From contig RPFO01000085.1 of NCBI GenBank assembly GCA_009746045.1, positions 481,939-545,938 on the forward strand: a DNA stretch of 64,000 nucleotides. Reading direction: 5' to 3'. A program made the position numbers and the translations under genes. Source of the DNA: Mesostigma viride. Its lineage: Eukaryota; Streptophyta; Mesostigmatophyceae; Mesostigmatales; Mesostigmataceae. Below the pieces are notes generated by a model. That model worked only from the letters and a program-made list of their open reading frames with translations, was not told where the DNA came from and ran no database searches. This document shows, one piece after another, positions 56,901-64,000 of the stretch. Each line of letters starts with the position of its first letter. Position 1 is the stretch's first letter.

Positions 56901-59900
56901 CATCCCCAACCTGTCTTTGATCGCGCCCCTTTTTTCTCTCGAGATCATCCCCAACCTGTCTTTGATCGCGCCCCTTTTTTCTCTCGAGATCATCCCCAAC
57001 CTGTCTTTGATCGCGCCCCTTTTTTCTCTCGAGATCATCCCCAACCTGTCTTTGATCGCGCCCCTTTTTTCTCTCGAGATCATCCCCAACCTGTCTTTGA
57101 TCGCGCCCCTTTTTTCTCTCGAGATCATCCCCAACCTGTCTTTGATCGCGCCCCTTTTTTCTCTCGAGATCATCCCCAACCTGTCTTTGATCGCGCCCCT
57201 TTTTTCTCTCGAGATCATCCCCAACCTGTCTTTGATCGCGCCCCTTTTTTCTCTCGAGATCATCCCCAACCTGTCTTTGATCGCGCCCCTTTTTTCTCTC
57301 GAGATCATCCCCAACCTGTCTTTGATCGCGCCCCTTTTTTCTCTCGAGATCATCCCCAACCTGTCTTTGATCGCGCCCCTTTTTTCTCTCGAGATCATCC
57401 CCAACCTGTCTTTGATCGCGCCCCTTTTTTCTCTCGAGATCATCCCCAACCTGTCTTTGATCGCGCCCCTTTTTTCTCTCGAGATCATCCCCAACCTGTC
57501 TTTGATCGCGCCCCTTTTTTCTCTCGAGATCATCCCCAACCTGTCTTTGATCGCGCCCCTTTTTTCTCTCGAGATCATCCCCAACCTGTCTTTGATCGCG
57601 CCCCTTTTTTCTCTCGAGATCATCCCCAACCTGTCTTTGATCGCGCCCCTTTTTTCTCTCGAGATCATCCCCAACCTGTCTTTGATCGCGCCCCTTTTTT
57701 CTCTCGAGATCATCCCCAACCTGTCTTTGATCGCGCCCCTTTTTTCTCTCGAGATCATCCCCAACCTGTCTTTGATCGCGCCCCTTTTTTCTCTCGAGAT
57801 CATCCCCAACCTGTCTTTGATCGCGCCCCTTTTTTCTCTCGAGATCATCCCCAACCTGTCTTTGATCGCGCCCCTTTTTTCTCTCGAGATCATCCCCAAC
57901 CTGTCTTTGATCGCGCCCCTTTTTTCTCTCGAGATCATCCCCAACCTGTCTTTGATCGCGCCCCTTTTTTCTCTCGAGATCATCCCCAACCTGTCTTTGA
58001 TCGCGCCCCTTTTTTCTCTCGAGATCATCCCCAACCTGTCTTTGATCGCGCCCCTTTTTTCTCTCGAGATCATCCCCAACCTGTCTTTGATCGCGCCCCT
58101 TTTTTCTCTCGAGATCATCCCCAACCTGTCTTTGATCGCGCCCCTTTTTTCTCTCGAGATCATCCCCAACCTGTCTTTGATCGCGCCCCTTTTTTCTCTC
58201 GAGATCATCCCCAACCTGTCTTTGATCGCGCCCCTTTTTTCTCTCGAGATCATCCCCAACCTGTCTTTGATCGCGCCCCTTTTTTCTCTCGAGATCATCC
58301 CCAACCTGTCTTTGATCGCGCCCCTTTTTTCTCTCGAGATCATCCCCAACCTGTCTTTGATCGCGCCCCTTTTTTCTCTCGAGATCATCCCCAACCTGTC
58401 TTTGATCGCGCCCCTTTTTTCTCTCGAGATCATCCCCAACCTGTCTTTGATCGCGCCCCTTTTTTCTCTCGAGATCATCCCCAACCTGTCTTTGATCGCG
58501 CCCCTTTTTTCTCTCGAGATCATCCCCAACCTGTCTTTGATCGCGCCCCTTTTTTCTCTCGAGATCATCCCCAACCTGTCTTTGATCGCGCCCCTTTTTT
58601 CTCTCGAGATCATCCCCAACCTGTCTTTGATCGCGCCCCTTTTTTCTCTCGAGATCATCCCCAACCTGTCTTTGATCGCGCCCCTTTTTTCTCTCGAGAT
58701 CATCCCCAACCTGTCTTTGATCGCGCCCCTTTTTTCTCTCGAGATCATCCCCAACCTGTCTTTGATCGCGCCCCTTTTTTCTCTCGAGATCATCCCCAAC
58801 CTGTCTTTGATCGCGCCCCTTTTTTCTCTCGAGATCATCCCCAACCTGTCTTTGATCGCGCCCCTTTTTTCTCTCGAGATCATCCCCAACCTGTCTTTGA
58901 TCGCGCCCCTTTTTTCTCTCGAGATCATCCCCAACCTGTCTTTGATCGCGCCCCTTTTTTCTCTCGAGATCATCCCCAACCTGTCTTTGATCGCGCCCCT
59001 TTTTTCTCTCGAGATCATCCCCAACCTGTCTTTGATCGCGCCCCTTTTTTCTCTCGAGATCATCCCCAACCTGTCTTTGATCGCGCCCCTTTTTTCTCTC
59101 GAGATCATCCCCAACCTGTCTTTGATCGCGCCCCTTTTTTCTCTCGAGATCATCCCCAACCTGTCTTTGATCGCGCCCCTTTTTTCTCTCGAGATCATCC
59201 CCAACCTGTCTTTGATCGCGCCCCTTTTTTCTCTCGAGATCATCCCCAACCTGTCTTTGATCGCGCCCCTTTTTTCTCTCGAGATCATCCCCAACCTGTC
59301 TTTGATCGCGCCCCTTTTTTCTCTCGAGATCATCCCCAACCTGTCTTTGATCGCGCCCCTTTTTTCTCTCGAGATCATCCCCAACCTGTCTTTGATCGCG
59401 CCCCTTTTTTCTCTCGAGATCATCCCCAACCTGTCTTTGATCGCGCCCCTTTTTTCTCTCGAGATCATCCCCAACCTGTCTTTGATCGCGCCCCTTTTTT
59501 CTCTCGAGATCATCCCCAACCTGTCTTTGATCGCGCCCCTTTTTTCTCTCGAGATCATCCCCAACCTGTCTTTGATCGCGCCCCTTTTTTCTCTCGAGAT
59601 CATCCCCAACCTGTCTTTGATCGCGCCCCTTTTTTCTCTCGAGATCATCCCCAACCTGTCTTTGATCGCGCCCCTTTTTTCTCTCGAGATCATCCCCAAC
59701 CTGTCTTTGATCGCGCCCCTTTTTTCTCTCGAGATCATCCCCAACCTGTCTTTGATCGCGCCCCTTTTTTCTCTCGAGATCATCCCCAACCTGTCTTTGA
59801 TCGCGCCCCTTTTTTCTCTCGAGATCATCCCCAACCTGTCTTTGATCGCGCCCCTTTTTTCTCTCGAGATCATCCCCAACCTGTCTTTGATCGCGCCCCT

Positions 59901-62900
59901 TTTTTCTCTCGAGATCATCCCCAACCTGTCTTTGATCGCGCCCCTTTTTTCTCTCGAGATCATCCCCAACCTGTCTTTGATCGCGCCCCTTTTTTCTCTC
60001 GAGATCATCCCCAACCTGTCTTTGATCGCGCCCCTTTTTTCTCTCGAGATCATCCCCAACCTGTCTTTGATCGCGCCCCTTTTTTCTCTCGAGATCATCC
60101 CCAACCTGTCTTTGATCGCGCCCCTTTTTTCTCTCGAGATCATCCCCAACCTGTCTTTGATCGCGCCCCTTTTTTCTCTCGAGATCATCCCCAACCTGTC
60201 TTTGATCGCGCCCCTTTTTTCTCTCGAGATCATCCCCAACCTGTCTTTGATCGCGCCCCTTTTTTCTCTCGAGATCATCCCCAACCTGTCTTTGATCGCG
60301 CCCCTTTTTTCTCTCGAGATCATCCCCAACCTGTCTTTGATCGCGCCCCTTTTTTCTCTCGAGATCATCCCCAACCTGTCTTTGATCGCGCCCCTTTTTT
60401 CTCTCGAGATCATCCCCAACCTGTCTTTGATCGCGCCCCTTTTTTCTCTCGAGATCATCCCCAACCTGTCTTTGATCGCGCCCCTTTTTTCTCTCGAGAT
60501 CATCCCCAACCTGTCTTTGATCGCGCCCCTTTTTTCTCTCGAGATCATCCCCAACCTGTCTTTGATCGCGCCCCTTTTTTCTCTCGAGATCATCCCCAAC
60601 CTGTCTTTGATCGCGCCCCTTTTTTCTCTCGAGATCATCCCCAACCTGTCTTTGATCGCGCCCCTTTTTTCTCTCGAGATCATCCCCAACCTGTCTTTGA
60701 TCGCGCCCCTTTTTTCTCTCGAGATCATCCCCAACCTGTCTTTGATCGCGCCCCTTTTTTCTCTCGAGATCATCCCCAACCTGTCTTTGATCGCGCCCCT
60801 TTTTTCTCTCGAGATCATCCCCAACCTGTCTTTGATCGCGCCCCTTTTTTCTCTCGAGATCATCCCCAACCTGTCTTTGATCGCGCCCCTTTTTTCTCTC
60901 GAGATCATCCCCAACCTGTCTTTGATCGCGCCCCTTTTTTCTCTCGAGATCATCCCCAACCTGTCTTTGATCGCGCCCCTTTTTTCTCTCGAGATCATCC
61001 CCAACCTGTCTTTGATCGCGCCCCTTTTTTCTCTCGAGATCATCCCCAACCTGTCTTTGATCGCGCCCCTTTTTTCTCTCGAGATCATCCCCAACCTGTC
61101 TTTGATCGCGCCCCTTTTTTCTCTCGAGATCATCCCCAACCTGTCTTTGATCGCGCCCCTTTTTTCTCTCGAGATCATCCCCAACCTGTCTTTGATCGCG
61201 CCCCTTTTTTCTCTCGAGATCATCCCCAACCTGTCTTTGATCGCGCCCCTTTTTTCTCTCGAGATCATCCCCAACCTGTCTTTGATCGCGCCCCTTTTTT
61301 CTCTCGAGATCATCCCCAACCTGTCTTTGATCGCGCCCCTTTTTTCTCTCGAGATCATCCCCAACCTGTCTTTGATCGCGCCCCTTTTTTCTCTCGAGAT
61401 CATCCCCAACCTGTCTTTGATCGCGCCCCTTTTTTCTCTCGAGATCATCCCCAACCTGTCTTTGATCGCGCCCCTTTTTTCTCTCGAGATCATCCCCAAC
61501 CTGTCTTTGATCGCGCCCCTTTTTTCTCTCGAGATCATCCCCAACCTGTCTTTGATCGCGCCCCTTTTTTCTCTCGAGATCATCCCCAACCTGTCTTTGA
61601 TCGCGCCCCTTTTTTCTCTCGAGATCATCCCCAACCTGTCTTTGATCGCGCCCCTTTTTTCTCTCGAGATCATCCCCAACCTGTCTTTGATCGCGCCCCT
61701 TTTTTCTCTCGAGATCATCCCCAACCTGTCTTTGATCGCGCCCCTTTTTTCTCTCGAGATCATCCCCAACCTGTCTTTGATCGCGCCCCTTTTTTCTCTC
61801 GAGATCATCCCCAACCTGTCTTTGATCGCGCCCCTTTTTTCTCTCGAGATCATCCCCAACCTGTCTTTGATCGCGCCCCTTTTTTCTCTCGAGATCATCC
61901 CCAACCTGTCTTTGATCGCGCCCCTTTTTTCTCTCGAGATCATCCCCAACCTGTCTTTGATCGCGCCCCTTTTTTCTCTCGAGATCATCCCCAACCTGTC
62001 TTTGATCGCGCCCCTTTTTTCTCTCGAGATCATCCCCAACCTGTCTTTGATCGCGCCCCTTTTTTCTCTCGAGATCATCCCCAACCTGTCTTTGATCGCG
62101 CCCCTTTTTTCTCTCGAGATCATCCCCAACCTGTCTTTGATCGCGCCCCTTTTTTCTCTCGAGATCATCCCCAACCTGTCTTTGATCGCGCCCCTTTTTT
62201 CTCTCGAGATCATCCCCAACCTGTCTTTGATCGCGCCCCTTTTTTCTCTCGAGATCATCCCCAACCTGTCTTTGATCGCGCCCCTTTTTTCTCTCGAGAT
62301 CATCCCCAACCTGTCTTTGATCGCGCCCTTTTTTCTCTCGAGATCATCCCCAACCTGTCTTTGATCGCGCCCCTTTTTTCTCTCGAGATCATCCCCAACC
62401 TGTCTTTGATCGCGCCCCTTTTTTCTCTCGAGATCATCCCCAACCTGTCTTTGATCGCGCCCCTTTTTTCTCTCGAGATCATCCCCAACCTGTCTTTGAT
62501 CGCGCCCCTTTTTTCTCTCGAGATCATCCCCAACCTGTCTTTGATCGCGCCCCTTTTTTCTCTCGAGATCATCCCCAACCTGTCTTTGATCGCGCCCCTT
62601 TTTTCTCTCGAGATCATCCCCAACCTGTCTTTGATCGCGCCCCTTTTTTCTCTCGAGATCATCCCCAACCTGTCTTTGATCGCGCCCCTTTTTTCTCTCG
62701 AGATCATCCCCAACCTGTCTTTGATCGCGCCCCTTTTTTCTCTCGAGATCATCCCCAACCTGTCTTTGATCGCGCCCCTTTTTTCTCTCGAGATCATCCC
62801 CAACCTGTCTTTGATCGCGCCCCTTTTTTCTCTCGAGATCATCCCCAACCTGTCTTTGATCGCGCCCCTTTTTTCTCTCGAGATCATCCCCAACCTGTCT

Positions 62901-64000
62901 TTGATCGCGCCCCTTTTTTCTCTCGAGATCATCCCCAACCTGTCTTTGATCGCGCCCCTTTTTTCTCTCGAGATCATCCCCAACCTGTCTTTGATCGCGC
63001 CCCTTTTTTCTCTCGAGATCATCCCCAACCTGTCTTTGATCGCGCCCCTTTTTTCTCTCGAGATCATCCCCAACCTGTCTTTGATCGCGCCCCTTTTTTC
63101 TCTCGAGATCATCCCCAACCTGTCTTTGATCGCGCCCCTTTTTTCTCTCGAGATCATCCCCAACCTGTCTTTGATCGCGCCCCTTTTTTCTCTCGAGATC
63201 ATCCCCAACCTGTCTTTGATCGCGCCCCTTTTTTCTCTCGAGATCATCCCCAACCTGTCTTTGATCGCGCCCCTTTTTTCTCTCGAGATCATCCCCAACC
63301 TGTCTTTGATCGCGCCCCTTTTTTCTCTCGAGATCATCCCCAACCTGTCTTTGATCGCGCCCCTTTTTTCTCTCGAGATCATCCCCAACCTGTCTTTGAT
63401 CGCGCCCCTTTTTTCTCTCGAGATCATCCCCAACCTGTCTTTGATCGCGCCCCTTTTTTCTCTCGAGATCATCCCCAACCTGTCTTTGATCGCGCCCCTT
63501 TTTTCTCTCGAGATCATCCCCAACCTGTCTTTGATCGCGCCCCTTTTTTCTCTCGAGATCATCCCCAACCTGTCTTTGATCGCGCCCCTTTTTTCTCTCG
63601 AGATCATCCCCAACCTGTCTTTGATCGCGCCCCTTTTTTCTCTCGAGATCATCCCCAACCTGTCTTTGATCGCGCCCCTTTTTTCTCTCGAGATCATCCC
63701 CAACCTGTCTTTGATCGCGCCCCTTTTTTCTCTCGAGATCATCCCCAACCTGTCTTTGATCGCGCCCCTTTTTTCTCTCGAGATCATCCCCAACCTGTCT
63801 TTGATCGCGCCCCTTTTTTCTCTCGAGATCATCCCCAACCTGTCTTTGATCGCGCCCCTTTTTTCTCTCGAGATCATCCCCAACCTGTCTTTGATCGCGC
63901 CCCTTTTTTCTCTCGAGATCATCCCCAACCTGTCTTTGATCGCGCCCCTTTTTTCTCTCGAGATCATCCCCAACCTGTCTTTGATCGCGCCCCTTTTTTC
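53964..64000. repeat. 45-bp tandem array, about 223 units, open at window end
   Basis: Every unit contains TTTGATCGCGCCCC, a T run, TCTCGAGATC and ATCCCCAACCTGTC. The first ~15 units carry variants; from about 54700 on the units are almost identical. Two units are 44 bp (one C lost at about 54679 and 62329). The array begins 265 bp into intron 1 of the second GT29-type gene. Because 45 is a multiple of three, both strands show open frames thousands of codons long; these are artefacts. Confidence 0.97.

Noticed and set aside
53869-62364. Open frame of 2831 codons (and 2552 on the other strand) over the 45-bp array
   Set aside because: The unit length is a multiple of three and lacks stops in these frames, so any frame stays open. 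The array sits in an intron, and the frames break only where a base is missing.

Overview
This is nuclear DNA of a eukaryote, most likely a green alga. The grounds are spliced genes with GT-AG introns and conserved phase, a TATA box, a chromodomain-bearing Ty3/gypsy retrotransposon, type II Golgi-style glycosyltransferase and sulfotransferase genes, and extreme simple-repeat content. The lineage is an inference from gene style; no species-diagnostic gene is present.

Layout. 1-5290: unclassified sequence, a 2.5 kb compound tetranucleotide array and five copies of a ~185-bp satellite monomer. 5498-33459: one Ty3/gypsy chromovirus (viroplasmin-like ORF, Gag, Pol with chromodomain, an unknown third ORF, polypurine tract, 3' LTR). 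It has been split by three DNA transposons: a CACTA element (10574-17796, 2-bp duplication AG), a CACTA-like element of uncertain class (20811-27878, 3-bp duplication AAG) and a Mutator-like element (28928-32377, 9-bp duplication). Removing each insertion plus one target copy restores the host reading frame exactly. The CACTA element itself carries a hAT element (16050-16797, 8-bp duplication). About 10.2 kb of retrotransposon remains when the three insertions are subtracted. No 5' LTR was found.

33519-42700: a four-exon gene for a secretory-pathway protein with an EGF-like module and a GT29 (sialyltransferase-like) domain (35495-40761), then a decayed non-LTR retrotransposon 3' end. 42700-46960: low-content sequence and an 80-bp tandem array. 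46961-50683 (minus): a three-exon gene for a Golgi-type sulfotransferase. 51170-53963: a second copy of the promoter, first exon and first-intron start of the GT29 gene. In this copy a 45-bp intronic sequence, still single-copy in the first gene, has expanded into an array that runs from 53964 past the window end (about 223 units visible).

The two cellular genes plausibly both act in the Golgi on glycans (glycosyl transfer and sulfation). That shared theme is inferred from family membership, not shown here. The most notable items are the dated transposon stack, the unknown third ORF of the retrotransposon, the array whose single-copy ancestor lies in the paralogue, and a perfect 115-bp hairpin.
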